Positions 1-9,295 of a stretch of DNA of 64,000 bases are shown in pieces; within the stretch, counting starts at the first letter, position 1, and each line of letters opens with the position of its first letter. Position numbers and translations under genes: made by a program. The notes under the pieces are model-generated. The model did no database searches, was not told the DNA's origin, and saw nothing but the letters and a program-made list of their open reading frames with translations. Origin of the DNA: Oscillatoria nigro-viridis PCC 7112 (lineage in GTDB: Bacteria; Cyanobacteriota; Cyanobacteriia; Cyanobacteriales; Microcoleaceae); assembly GCF_000317475.1 (NCBI RefSeq), contig NC_019729.1:1130501-1194500 (forward strand). Direction: 5' to 3'.

Positions 1-2
1 GC

Positions 3-704
3 GGCGGCGCACTCGTGAGAATAGAAGGCTTGCGAGGCTTTATTCCCGGTTCTCATATAAGTACCCGCAAACCGAAGGAAGAATTAGTCGCCGAAGAATT
101 ACCATTAAAATTCTTAGAGGTAGACGAAGACCGCAACCGCCTAGTGTTGAGTCACCGTCGCGCCTTAGTTGAGCGCAAGATGAACCGCCTCGAAGTCGGG
201 GAAGTGGTCATCGGTACAGTACGCGGTATCAAGCCTTACGGTGCCTTTATCGACATCGGCGGCGTCAGCGGCTTGCTGCACATCTCGGAAATTTCACACG
301 ATCACATCGATACGCCTCATAGCGTCTTCAATGTCAACGACGAAGTGAAAGTGATGATCATTGACTTGGATGCCGAGAGGGGCCGGATTTCTCTCTCCAC
401 CAAGCAGTTGGAACCGGAACCGGGCGCGATGGTTAAAAATCGCGAATTGGTATACGAAAAAGCTGAGGAAATGGCAGCTAAGTTCCGCGAGAAAATGCTC
501 GCTCAAAAGCAAGCTAAAGCAGGCATAGACATTCCTGTAGACTCGATCGATGCTGATGATGACCTCTCCGACGAAATACTCGAAGATGTACCCTCAGCAA
601 TGGAAGAGGATCTGCCGGAAGTAGCACCCGAAGCAGCACCCGAAGCAGCACCCGAAGCAGTATTAGATGTAGAGGAAGAAATCCCTCCTGCGACGGAAGA
701 ATAA
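3..704 (+). CDS. rpsA: 30S ribosomal protein S1, C-terminal part (5' end outside window)
   Basis: The reading frame is open to the left edge of the window, and residues before the first GTG continue the S1 pattern, so this is the 3' part of a longer gene. It shows the end of one S1 domain (LRGFIPGSHIS) and a complete S1 domain (VGEVVIGTVRGIKPYGAFIDIGGVSGLLHISEIS is summarised here as the segment at about residues 65-130). The protein binds mRNA on the 30S subunit. The tail is acidic and contains a short Ala-Pro-Glu-Ala tandem repeat, which is common in cyanobacterial S1. A hairpin terminator follows the stop codon closely. Identity is firm; the true start is not in the window. Confidence 0.93.
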   Translation, partial: GGALVRIEGLRGFIPGSHISTRKPKEELVAEELPLKFLEVDEDRNRLVLSHRRALVERKMNRLEVGEVVIGTVRGIKPYGAFIDIGGVSGLLHISEISHDHIDTPHSVFNVNDEVKVMIIDLDAERGRISLSTKQLEPEPGAMVKNRELVYEKAEEMAAKFREKMLAQKQAKAGIDIPVDSIDADDDLSDEILEDVPSAMEEDLPEVAPEAAPEAAPEAVLDVEEEIPPATEE

Positions 705-723
705 CATCGCAGTTAGTGTGATT

Positions 724-752
724 AAAAGAGGGAATTTTCCCTCTTTTTTTTT
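724..752 (+). terminator. Rho-independent terminator of rpsA
   Basis: A stem formed by AAAAGAGGGAA and TTCCCTCTTTT is followed by a run of T, 20 bases after the rpsA stop codon. This is a textbook intrinsic terminator. Confidence 0.85.
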
Positions 753-803
753 GAGTTAGTTATTAGTCATTAGTCATTAGTCGCTGCTGGGTGGTTCACA
801 ATT

Positions 804-964
804 CAATACGCTTGGGTTAAGCTCGATCTCCCTGGCGCCTAGGGCGGGCACGGGGGCACCGCCCCTACAAAGGGGGGGACAAGAACTTACTCTTGCGTCC
901 CCCAACAACCAGGAGGATTTAGGGGGATATCCGAGGAATAAATAGTTTTAACCCAAGCGTATTG
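804..964. repeat. 161-bp element with 17-bp perfect terminal inverted repeats
   Basis: The sequence CAATACGCTTGGGTTAA at 804-820 recurs as its exact reverse complement at 948-964. The interior has a GC-rich hairpin (GGGCGG...CCGCCC type) and no coding potential. The size and perfect ends suggest a MITE-like non-autonomous element. No flanking target duplication is clear. Confidence 0.5.
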
Positions 965-1234
965 GTTGAGAATTTCCCATTCCCTATTCCCCATTCTTAA
1001 TTACCGAGATTTAAGATATTTCTGTAGACCGATGCACGGATCGCACTTTGAATTAAAACAAGTGACAGCGCGATCGATCTGCCTAAATAGGCATGGCCTT
1101 TATGGTGCTAATTTGTTAACTTTTATAAAGGCCAGAGACATCCGTACAGGGGCAAACTCATCAGAATTCTCACGCCAGAACCAACCAGACGAGCAAAGTA
1201 TACAACAAAATTCTTATAAATAAAACCCTGAAAA

Positions 1235-1284
1235 CCCCGCGACTTTAGTCCGGGGATGAAAGGGACAAGGAGGCTTTAGCCTCC
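1235..1284. repeat. Two TTTA-loop hairpins upstream of tnpB
   Basis: Two short hairpins share a TTTA loop: CCCCG/CGGGG around GACTTTAGTC (1235-1255) and GGAGGC-TTTA-GCCTCC (1269-1284). They resemble the hairpin at the right end of the tnpB element (GGCTTTAGCC at 2611-2620). They may mark the left end of this element or the right end of an older copy. The rest of the gap 705-1407 shows no gene. Confidence 0.4.
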
Positions 1285-1407
1285 CAGTCTATTTTCTGAG
1301 CTCTCAGGATGGCGCTGTCAAGTAAAACCATGTAAATCTTTGTGAACAACTAGAGGGATATTAAGCCGACTCTGGTAGCATAAGACTATCGTGATGAGGT
1401 CGAAGTC

Positions 1408-2618
1408 ATGTTAGTTTTTGAGTTCAAGGCATACGGGAAAAAACAGCAATTTGACGCTGTAGATGAAGCGATTAGAACAGTGCAGTTCATCCGAAACAAA
1501 GCACTGCGGTTTTGGATGGACAACGAAAAAGTTGATAAATACGCATTGAACAAGTATAGCGCTGTTTTAGCTAAGGAATTCCCGTTTTGCGACGAATTGA
1601 ACAGCATGGCCAGACAATCGAGTTCAGAAAGAGCGTGGTCGGCAATCTCCCGATTCTACGACAACTGTAAAAAGAAGGTCCCAGGAAAAAAGGGTTTCCG
1701 CAATTCCAGAAACACAACCGCTCGGTAGAGTACAAAACTACGGGCTGGCGTCTGGCAGACGACCGGAAATCAATCACTTTTACCGACAAGCAAGGAATCG
1801 GCAAACTTAAATTAAAAGGAACCCGCGACTTACATTTCTCTCAGCGCAGTCAAATCAAACGAGTACGTTTGGTGAGACGGGCAGACGGATATTATGTCCA
1901 GTTTTGCATTCAAGTTGACCGTTCTGAAAAGATTGAAATCACGGGTAACGCCATCGGGTTAGATGTAGGACTTAAAGAGTTTTACACTGACTCAAATGGC
2001 ATTGCAGTCGATAACCCGCGTTTCCTCCGCAAGGGAGAACGCAGGTTGAAGAAATCCCAAAAACGAGTTTCAAAACGAGTCAAGGGTTCGCAAAACAGAA
2101 AAAAAGCTAGAGCGATTCTAGGAAAGCGCCACCTCAAAATAAGTAGACAGCGTAAAGATTTTGCCGTGAAGTTGGCAAGATGCGTCATCCAGTCTAACGA
2201 CTGCGTAGTCTACGAAGATTTGAGGATTAAAAATATGGTGAAGAATCACTGTCTGGCAAAATCGATTAACGACGCTTCTTGGTATATGTTCCGAATTAGG
2301 TTGGAATATTTTGGCAAAGTATTCGGAAGAATTACGATTGCTGTGCCAGCTAACGGAACAAGTCAAGAATGCTCTAGTTGCGGAACAATTGTTAAGAAAA
2401 GTCTCTCAACGCGAACCCACGCTTGTCGGTGTGGATGCGTATTAGATCGTGACTGGAACGCAGCTAAAAATATCCTGAGTCGGGGATTGAGTACGGCGGG
2501 GCACGTCGGAACTTGGATCTTAGATCCGAACGCTTGTGGAGAATTGACCGCTACCGATGTTGAAGTAATTCTGCATCGGCAAGTCGATTCTGCGAATCAA
2601 GAATCTCCTCGGCTTTAG
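1408..2618 (+). pseudogene. tnpB: IS605/IS1341-type TnpB, split by a -1 frameshift
   Basis: The first frame (1408-1728) gives the TnpB N-terminus (FIRNKALRFWMDN, SSSERAWSAISRF). After the run of six A at 1686-1691 the homology continues in the -1 frame (KKGFPQFQKHNRSVEYKT) to 2618. The joined product is about 403 residues, normal for TnpB. The RuvC-like triad is intact: Asp in GLDVGL, Glu in VYEDLRIKN, Asp in LDRDWNAAKN. The zinc finger is CSSC...CRCGC. TnpB is an RNA-guided nuclease of IS200/IS605 elements; no tnpA is present, so the element is not autonomous. The shift lies exactly on A-AAA-AAG, a known -1 slippery heptamer, so either a disabling deletion or recoding is possible. Confidence 0.8.
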
Positions 2619-2631
2619 CCAGGAGAGTGTC
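2480..2631 (+). ncRNA. Putative omega RNA / right end of the tnpB element
   Basis: In IS605-type elements the guide RNA scaffold overlaps the 3' end of tnpB and the right end. Here the tnpB 3' end runs into a hairpin (CTCCT, GGCT, TT, AGCC, AGGAG at 2605-2625) followed by GTGTCAA, the usual type of right-end border. The bases after about 2631 would be the guide. The boundaries are inferred, and no transcript evidence exists here. Confidence 0.4.
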
Positions 2632-2669
2632 AAAAATTTCTTGCCCTGACGCTCAAAGGCAAGTTGATT

Positions 2670-3003
2670 ATGAACATCGAACTATTAAAAGAAAAATTAG
2701 AACAGCTAAAAAAACGTCCCAATTGTAGCAAAGGAACGATCGACCAAATCGAAAACTGGTTAACCGGTTCCCACATTTTGCAGAGATTGAGAATTAATCC
2801 TTACAGAAGAATTTAAGGATTTGGCAGACACATCAGAAATGTCTTTTTGCCCGATGTGCGCTCGCGAGTTTAAAATTGACTTGCTCGATCGTGTCGAAGT
2901 TACTTTTTCCCTGAACAAAGAAATCGAATACCCGCAACTGCAGCCCGTCTGCGCTCCCCCTCCCGTACTCCAAAACAAACTGCAACTGGTAAGGCCTTTA
3001 TAG
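2670..3003 (+). pseudogene. Remnant of a zinc-ribbon protein resembling DUF5939
   Basis: An ATG at 2670 opens MNIELLKEKLEQLKK and stops at about 2815 right after RLRINPYRRI. From 2800 a second frame continues with LTEEFKDLADTSEMSFCPMC and runs to 3003. A deletion between RINP and LTEEF, which would have removed the first half of a zinc ribbon, explains the pattern. By memory it resembles the DUF5939 region found with cyanobacterial nucleotide cyclases; that identity is tentative. The remnant lies directly after the tnpB right end. Confidence 0.45.
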
Positions 3004-3265
3004 CTGACTTTTTTGAGAACCGCTGTAAGTACAAAAGCTGATATATTACTTGGTTATTGCCAGCATATTGTTGCGATCGCCCTAACAGCATATAGGATTG
3101 TTCGATAGCCCTCAGCTCATGGCTCCCACAGTGTAGCTCATCCTTAAGGGAGTTTCATAATGCCGCTAACTTAAGTAGGCTCTGATACAAATAGTCCGAA
3201 TTACTTAGCCACACACTTACCAAATATGTTGGCTCTTAAATAACTGAAGTCGAGGACTTCACATT

Positions 3266-6200
3266 ATGACTTCTCCTCAATTATCTCCAGAAAATACACC
3301 CGAATCGATCGCACCAGCCGCCCTCGATAGAGAACAATTAACCGAAACCGATGCCCCCTTTCCCATTGTTGGGATTGCTGCCTCAGCAGGAGGGTTGGAA
3401 GCATTCACGCAGTTACTGAGCCATTTACCGAGCGATACGGGTATGGCGTTTGTGCTGATTCAGCATTTAGCCCCCGATCACAAAAGTCTGCTGAGCGAGA
3501 TTCTCGCGAGAACGACGCAAATGCCTGTGAATGAGGTAGAAGACGGCGTAGCTGTAGAACCCAATCAAGTCTACGTTATTCCGCCCAATACCAAGATGGT
3601 GCTATCTAAAGGCGTGCTGCAACTATCACCGCGCGAGAAGATTTACGGCAAATATCTGCCGGGAGATGCGTTTTTTACCTCATTGGCGATCGATCGCGGG
3701 CACAAAGCAATCGCCGTAGTTTTATCCGGGGGAGACGGAGACGGTTCACTCGGGCTCAACGCCATCAAAGCAGCCGGAGGCATGACGTTTGCTCAATGTC
3801 AAGACACGGCAAAATTCGACAGTATGCCGATTACCGCTGTTGCCACAGGAAATGTCGATTTCGTTCTGCCACCGGAAAAAATTGCCGAGGAACTGGCAAA
3901 CTACAGTCACAATCCCCTTCTCACTGGCCCGCTTGCCATGACAAAAGTTGAGGAATCGCCCGAACAGGGAGATGCCCTGGCAACTATTTTTGCGCTGCTG
4001 AAATCGACCACAGGGGTTGATTTTAGCCACTACAAACCCACGACGATCGCTCGACGCATCCAGCGACGGATGGTGTTGTACAAGCTGGAAAGCTTGGATG
4101 ATTACGCCCAACATCTTCGACACAATTCGGCTGAAGTCACAGCCCTGTATGAAGAAATCCTGATCCACGTTACCAGTTTCTTCCGTGACCCCGAAGCCTT
4201 TGAAAAGTTAAAAGAACTGGTTTTCCCCACGATTACCCAAAATAAATCGGCCGAAACTCCGATTCGGATTTGGGTGGCGGGATGTTCCACAGGTGAAGAA
4301 GTTTATTCGATCGCGATTTGCTTGTTAGAGTTTTTGGGCGATCGAGCCATCCAGCCACCGATCCAGATTTTTGCCACGGACATTGGCGAACAGGCAATTG
4401 GCAAAGCGAGGTCTGGCGTCTACTCAGAAAACCAGATGGTAGATGTTTCACCAGAACGACGTACTGGCTACTTTATTGCCCAAGAAGAAGGTAGCTATAG
4501 AATCAGCAAGGCAGTCCGCGAACTGTGTGTATTTGCCCGACAAGACTTAGGCAGCGACCCGCCTTTTTCCAATCTCGATTTAGTTAGCTGTCGCAATGTG
4601 CTGATCTACTTGGGAGAGTCATTGCAAAAAAAATTGATGCCCATTTTTCATTACAGTCTTAACCCAAATGGCTTTCTGTTGTTAGGCACTTCTGAGAGTA
4701 CCGGAAAATTCTCATACTTGTTTACTTCAGTGGATAAAAACTCTAAAATTTATGCCAAAAACTTGACGGCGACTCGTCCGACTTTTTCGTTTACGCCGAG
4801 TTCCTATCCCGTAGCTAAAGCACGTGAACGGCAGGAAGTGAAGGAAAATTTGACAAATAGCTTTGATTTACAGCGAGAAACAGACCAACTGATTTTGAAT
4901 CGCTATGCCCTAGCAGGTGTGGTTGTCAACGATCTCATGAACATCCTGCAAGTGCGGGGAGACATCAATCCTTACTTCAGATTGGCCTTCGGAACGCCCG
5001 ACTTAAACTTGCTGACAATGGCAAGGGAAGGCTTGCTGCTTGAGCTTCGCACCGCTATTTATCAGGCACAAACGCAGAACGTGACCGTTAGGAAAGAAGG
5101 GGTATCGGTTGTTGAATCGGCCGGACGATCGAGTATCGTCAATTTTGAAGTGATTCCGTTCCAGCCACAGGCGGTTGAAGGACGCTACTTTTTGGTGCTA
5201 TTGGAACAGGCTTCACCCCCAATGCTTAAACTCACACCCCTCCCTTCTGAAAGCTTCGAGCAAGCTGATTTAGTGCGCGAAATTGATCTGCTGAGGCAGG
5301 CACTTGCAACCGCTTACCAAGACAAAACTGCGGTTCAAACGCAACTGCAAGCGGTGATCCAGGAACACGAAAATCTCAACCAAGACATCAAAATTGCCAA
5401 CGAAGAAATCCTATCGAGCAACGAGGAGTTGCAAAGCACCAACGAAGAGTTAGAAACTGCCAAAGAAGAGATTCAAGCCACTAACGAGGAACTCACTACC
5501 ACTAACGAGGAACTTCGCAGCCGCAATATTGAACAAAGCCTGGTAAATAACGATCTGATAAATTTGCTTTCCAGTATCAATATCCCTATCTTAATGTTGA
5601 CCAACGATTTACAGATTCGACGCTTTACCCCAACGGCACAGCAAATTTTTAGTGTGATTCCCACAGATGTTGGACGACCTTTTAGCGACATCCGCTCAAC
5701 TCTGAACGTTCCTGGCTTGGAACAGATGATTTTGGAGGTGATTGATACTCTCCAGACGAAAGAACAAGAAATTCAAACTTTATCGGGATATTGGTACAAC
5801 CTCCGCATTCGTCCTTACCGGACAACGGAAAACCAGATTGACGGTGTGGTGATGGTTTTGCTCGATATTGATGCTCTTAAACGCAGTGCCAGAACCTTGG
5901 AGGAGGCCCGAAATTATGCTGAAACCATTGTGGAAACTGTGCAAACGCCTTTAGTCGCGCTAGATGCTAATTTCCGAGTGAATAAAGCAAATCGAGCGTT
6001 CTATGAAACGTTTCAGATTTCATCCTCAGAAACAGCGCAATCTTCGCTGTTTGAGCTAGGAAACGGGCAGTGGAATATCCCTCAATTGCGATGGATATTG
6101 GAAGATATTCTAGTTAGTGATGTTCAGCTTGAAAACTTTGAGTTGACTCACCTGTTTGAGAAGATCGGGCAGAAAACTATGCTGCTGAATGCTTGTAAAC

Positions 6201-7483
6201 TTCAACGAGAAGACCAAGCTTTAATGATTCTGTTGTCGATCGAGGATATCACGGAGCGCAAGCAGTTTGAGAAAGTACGATCGCAGTTATTTGAGCACGA
6301 ACAGTTGGCCCGCCAACAAGCAGAAACGGCCAACCGTGCTAAAGATGAATTTCTGGCGAATCTCTCCCACGAATTACGCAATCCTTTGACTCCGATCCTG
6401 GGCTGGTCACAAATTCTGCGTTCCGGGAAACTGAAGGGAGTAGCAGTTACTAAGGCTTTAGAGGTGATCGATCGCAGCGCGAGGGCGCAATCTCAGTTAA
6501 TCGAAGATATCCTGGATATTTCCCGGATTACCAGCGGCAAGCTTCAACTGTGCATTTGTCCGATCGATCTGCGGTTAGTGGTGCAAGCTGCGGTGGAGGG
6601 GGTGCAATTATCAGCCGAGGCAAAAAACATTCAAATTGTTTCGGAGTTGATTTCTACGAGTGTTTTAGGGGATATCAATCGCTTGCAGCAAGTTGTGTGG
6701 AATCTTCTGTCTAATGCGATTAAGTTTACTCCGGCGGGGGGACGAGTGGAAATCCTGCTATCGGCGATCGATAATCATGCTCAACTTCGAGTCAGCGATA
6801 CGGGAAAAGGCATTGAGGCACAATTTTTGCCGTATATTTTCGATCGTTTCCATCAAGGCGATTCCAGCAGCGTTAAGGCAAATCAAGGGCTGGGATTGGG
6901 TTTATCTATCGTGCGTCACCTGGTTGAATTGCACGGGGGAACGGTGCAAGCCGAAAGTCCGGGTGAGGGACAAGGAACTACAATGACTGTGAGATTGCCG
7001 TTGCGATCGCTGCCTCAAGAGTTGACATCGGCGATCGATTTAAAGTCAACTGCTTTGGCAGGGCCTTTAAACGCCTCTAGCGATCGCGTCCCCTCTCTCG
7101 AAGGCTTGCACATCTTAGCCGTAGACGATCAGATCGATACGCGCGATTTCTTACAATTTGTGCTTGAAGGCTATGGGGCGGAGGTTTTGGCAGTTGCATC
7201 TGCCAGAAGTGCGATCGCTGCTTTGACTGAAAATCCCGGCAGATATGATGTGCTCATCTCCGATCTGGGAATGCCAGAGGAAGATGGGTTTTTCTTAATT
7301 CGAGAAGTGCGAGCTCTTGCTGCGGAAGCCGGAGGAGAAATCCCCGCCGCGGCGCTGACTGCCTATGCGGGGAATAAAGAACGCGAAATGGCTATCGAAG
7401 CTGGTTTTCAAAGGCATATGGTTAAGCCGATCGAGCCGGTTGTACTAGGATTAATGGTGGCTAATTTAGTAGGACGATTTTAA
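3266..7483 (+). CDS. CheB-CheR fusion with PAS, histidine kinase and receiver domains
   Basis: A 1405-residue hybrid sensor. Order: CheB methylesterase-like (about 32-215, GIAASAGGLEA with Ser40), CheR methyltransferase-like (about 235-500, SAM motif VAGCSTGEE), a long coiled coil (about 680-755, repeated TNEEL), PAS-like regions (about 760-1000), HisKA with His1035 in LSHELRNP, HATPase (N box LLSNAIKF; G boxes DTGKGI and GLGLGLS) and a receiver with phospho-acceptor Asp1333 in ISDLGMP and Lys in MVKP. It joins chemotaxis-like adaptation enzymes to two-component signalling in one cytoplasmic protein. No separate MCP or chemotaxis gene lies beside it, so the signal is unknown. The start at 3266 follows GAGGAC with good spacing. 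Confidence 0.92.
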   Translation: MTSPQLSPENTPESIAPAALDREQLTETDAPFPIVGIAASAGGLEAFTQLLSHLPSDTGMAFVLIQHLAPDHKSLLSEILARTTQMPVNEVEDGVAVEPNQVYVIPPNTKMVLSKGVLQLSPREKIYGKYLPGDAFFTSLAIDRGHKAIAVVLSGGDGDGSLGLNAIKAAGGMTFAQCQDTAKFDSMPITAVATGNVDFVLPPEKIAEELANYSHNPLLTGPLAMTKVEESPEQGDALATIFALLKSTTGVDFSHYKPTTIARRIQRRMVLYKLESLDDYAQHLRHNSAEVTALYEEILIHVTSFFRDPEAFEKLKELVFPTITQNKSAETPIRIWVAGCSTGEEVYSIAICLLEFLGDRAIQPPIQIFATDIGEQAIGKARSGVYSENQMVDVSPERRTGYFIAQEEGSYRISKAVRELCVFARQDLGSDPPFSNLDLVSCRNVLIYLGESLQKKLMPIFHYSLNPNGFLLLGTSESTGKFSYLFTSVDKNSKIYAKNLTATRPTFSFTPSSYPVAKARERQEVKENLTNSFDLQRETDQLILNRYALAGVVVNDLMNILQVRGDINPYFRLAFGTPDLNLLTMAREGLLLELRTAIYQAQTQNVTVRKEGVSVVESAGRSSIVNFEVIPFQPQAVEGRYFLVLLEQASPPMLKLTPLPSESFEQADLVREIDLLRQALATAYQDKTAVQTQLQAVIQEHENLNQDIKIANEEILSSNEELQSTNEELETAKEEIQATNEELTTTNEELRSRNIEQSLVNNDLINLLSSINIPILMLTNDLQIRRFTPTAQQIFSVIPTDVGRPFSDIRSTLNVPGLEQMILEVIDTLQTKEQEIQTLSGYWYNLRIRPYRTTENQIDGVVMVLLDIDALKRSARTLEEARNYAETIVETVQTPLVALDANFRVNKANRAFYETFQISSSETAQSSLFELGNGQWNIPQLRWILEDILVSDVQLENFELTHLFEKIGQKTMLLNACKLQREDQALMILLSIEDITERKQFEKVRSQLFEHEQLARQQAETANRAKDEFLANLSHELRNPLTPILGWSQILRSGKLKGVAVTKALEVIDRSARAQSQLIEDILDISRITSGKLQLCICPIDLRLVVQAAVEGVQLSAEAKNIQIVSELISTSVLGDINRLQQVVWNLLSNAIKFTPAGGRVEILLSAIDNHAQLRVSDTGKGIEAQFLPYIFDRFHQGDSSSVKANQGLGLGLSIVRHLVELHGGTVQAESPGEGQGTTMTVRLPLRSLPQELTSAIDLKSTALAGPLNASSDRVPSLEGLHILAVDDQIDTRDFLQFVLEGYGAEVLAVASARSAIAALTENPGRYDVLISDLGMPEEDGFFLIREVRALAAEAGGEIPAAALTAYAGNKEREMAIEAGFQRHMVKPIEPVVLGLMVANLVGRF

Positions 7484-7497
7484 TTTATTGATTGTAG

Positions 7498-7577
7498 GGA
7501 CACAACAATGTTGTGTCCTAATTTTGTAGGAACACAACAATAGTTAGCTCCATAAAAGCCTGTTTTGAACAGGCTTT
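7498..7577. terminator. Paired hairpins after the CheB-CheR kinase
   Basis: Two perfect hairpins follow the stop codon: GGACACAAC-AAT-GTTGTGTCC (7498-7518) and AAAGCCTGTT-TTG-AACAGGCTTT (7555-7577). Neither has a strong T run, so termination is only likely. The sequences also resemble dispersed palindromes seen elsewhere in the window. Confidence 0.45.
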
Positions 7578-7727
7578 CCGGCCTGTTCCACAATGATTAT
7601 TGGAGATGTCTAATGTTGGACCGTGATTTTATAGGAACAAAACCTGATTACAGACAATAAAAAATTGCCAAAAATAGCGCAATATGGGAAGATAGAAAAA
7701 AATATAAAAATTACGGAGTTCAGATTC

Positions 7728-8471
7728 TTGGTAACTATTAAATGTCGGGGCATTACCTTCTCGAATATCCAAGCCGTAATCTTTGACAAAGACGGCACTC
7801 TAGAGGATTCTCAAGAATTTTTGAGATTGTTGGGAATTAAGCGATCGCGCCTCGCAGACGCTCAAATTCCGGGCGTTGGAGAGCCTTTACAAATGGCTTT
7901 CGGCATCGTCGAAGGTGGCAGCATCGACCCCACAGGCTTGCTAGCAGTCGGTAGTCGCAGGGAAAATGAGATTGTGGCGGCGGGATACATCGCCGAAACC
8001 GGCAGGGGATGGCTGGAATCTTTAACTATGGCGCGCCGCGCTTTTGACGAAGCTGACGAAATGTTTAAAAATAGTGCTGTTTCTCCTTTATTTGTCGGCA
8101 GTTTGGAAGTGCTGAAATATCTTTCGGAAGCGGGTTTAAAACTGGGCATTCTTTCGGCGGCTACAACAGAATCGGTGCAGAAATTTGTGAAACACCACGC
8201 ATTAGCCGAGTGGATTCAGTTAGAAATGGGAGTTGACTCAACCCTTCATAAACCAGACCCGAAATTGTTTTTGCAAGCTTGTGAGAAACTCGGAGTCAAT
8301 CCCGCAGCAACTTTGATGGTGGGAGATTCAGCGGGCGATATTCAGATGGGTAAAAATGCGGGCGCGGCTGGCTGTATCGGGATTTGTTGGGGAAAGGCGG
8401 AGGTTCGCCATTTGGAAAATGCTGATGTGGCGATCGCATCTTTGGAAGAAATTACAATTTTAGCAGATTGA
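7728..8471 (+). CDS. HAD-superfamily phosphatase
   Basis: HAD hydrolase of the phosphoglycolate phosphatase-like class: motif I FDKDGTLE, motif II Ser in GILSAATTES, motif III Lys in LHKPDPKLF, motif IV GDSAGDIQMGKNAG. A helical cap lies between motifs I and II. I place the start at TTG 7728 (LVTIKCRGITFSNIQ), because GGAG lies 9-10 bases upstream at about 7715 and the in-frame residues before it look non-coding; an ATG at 7665 would add 21 residues. The product is about 247 residues. The substrate cannot be told from the sequence. Confidence 0.8.
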   Translation: MVTIKCRGITFSNIQAVIFDKDGTLEDSQEFLRLLGIKRSRLADAQIPGVGEPLQMAFGIVEGGSIDPTGLLAVGSRRENEIVAAGYIAETGRGWLESLTMARRAFDEADEMFKNSAVSPLFVGSLEVLKYLSEAGLKLGILSAATTESVQKFVKHHALAEWIQLEMGVDSTLHKPDPKLFLQACEKLGVNPAATLMVGDSAGDIQMGKNAGAAGCIGICWGKAEVRHLENADVAIASLEEITILAD

Positions 8472-8519
8472 GCAAACATCGCATCAATTCCGGTGGCACC
8501 GGATTTGGTATCAGTTTCT

Positions 8520-8647
8520 ACTGAGATGTTGCAGCATTCTCAATAATCCTTTTATGAACAGGCAAGATGCCTGTTCCACAAGAGATGAATTTTCTTCTTG
8601 TGGAACAGGCATCTTGCCTGTTCTTGAGAATGCTGCAACATCTCAGT
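8520..8647. repeat. Nested 128-bp palindrome
   Basis: An outer pair of perfect 24-bp arms (8520-8543 and 8624-8647) encloses an inner pair of about 28 bp built on GAACAGGCAAGATGCCTG (starting near 8556). The inner unit is a dispersed repeat that also occurs at 29047, 29109 and 35686. The whole could fold into one very long hairpin. Open frames crossing this region are repeat-derived and not genes. Confidence 0.75.
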
Positions 8648-8649
8648 CC

Positions 8650-9141
8650 CTACAGACAACGCAAACCCAGAATTACGACATCTCTTTCAACGCCATCAAG
8701 TTCGGCAACTTGTGGCAGATATCCCCACCGCTGAAAGCCAAATTTCTCAAACAATCTTACACTCGGCTGATTGTGAGCAAAAATTATTCCTATGAGAGTT
8801 TTAAGCTTCAATTCTGGACTCCGCACAATTGCCGATTGCAATAAATTTTGTCCGATTCCGCAGCGTTGGCGATCGGGTGCGACGTAGATGCTAACTTCTG
8901 CAGTATGCTGATAGGCAGCGCGTCCGTAGAAAATCTGAAAACTCAGCCAGCCAACAATATTTTGTTCTGATTCCATTACCCAAATCGGCCAGGAATTGGG
9001 AGAGTGTTCTCTGTACCACGGGAGGCGGCTTTCGACTGAGACTGGTTTTAAATCTGCTGTGGCCATTCTACCTGGTATTGCTGCGTTGTATATTTCGACA
9101 ATTGCTGGCAAATCGCTTTCTTCTGCGTCGCGGATTTTCAT
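8650..9141 (-). CDS. GNAT-family N-acetyltransferase
   Basis: A 163-residue acetyltransferase. The N-terminus MKIRDAEESDLPAIVEIYN and the acetyl-CoA loop QRCGIGQNLL place it near phosphinothricin/methionine-sulfoximine acetyltransferases, which act on the amino group of small amino-acid analogues. The C-terminal HNQPSVRLFEKFGF segment is typical. It lies convergent to the HAD gene with the nested palindrome between them. The family is firm; the substrate is inferred. Confidence 0.82.
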   Translation of the reverse strand: MKIRDAEESDLPAIVEIYNAAIPGRMATADLKPVSVESRLPWYREHSPNSWPIWVMESEQNIVGWLSFQIFYGRAAYQHTAEVSIYVAPDRQRCGIGQNLLQSAIVRSPELKLKTLIGIIFAHNQPSVRLFEKFGFQRWGYLPQVAELDGVERDVVILGLRCL

Positions 9142-9146
9142 CGTTG

Positions 9147-9180
9147 GGTTGACTGTTGACTGTTGACTGTTGACTGTTAA
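9147..9180. repeat. Heptameric tandem repeat
   Basis: Four to five copies of GTTGACT in tandem upstream of the GNAT gene. This is the short tandemly repeated repetitive class common in filamentous cyanobacteria. Confidence 0.85.
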
Positions 9181-9188
9181 CTAATGAC

Positions 9189-9291
9189 TAAGCTGTTGCG
9201 GCCTTTAAATTGTCTGTCAAAAAAATCAAACAATGAGTGGGGTGGGCGTCCCGCCCGCCCTGAATCTACAATTTAAATGTCCGACAGCTTA
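9189..9291. repeat. MITE-like element, family A copy 1
   Basis: Imperfect inverted ends of the form TAAGCTGT...TTTAAATTGT flank a GC-rich core (GGGTGGGCGTCCCGCCCGCC). A second copy is at 58134-58235 and a right-end fragment at 26887-26911. The length is about 103 bp and there is no coding capacity. Confidence 0.6.
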
Positions 9292-9295
9292 ATGA

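Noticed and set aside
966..1223. Open frame of 85 codons after rpsA
   Set aside because: It begins at the end of the 161-bp inverted-repeat element, has no ribosome binding site and no protein-like pattern.
8554..8844. Open frame of 96 codons on the plus strand
   Set aside because: Its N-terminal half is encoded by the nested palindrome and the rest is antisense to the GNAT gene.
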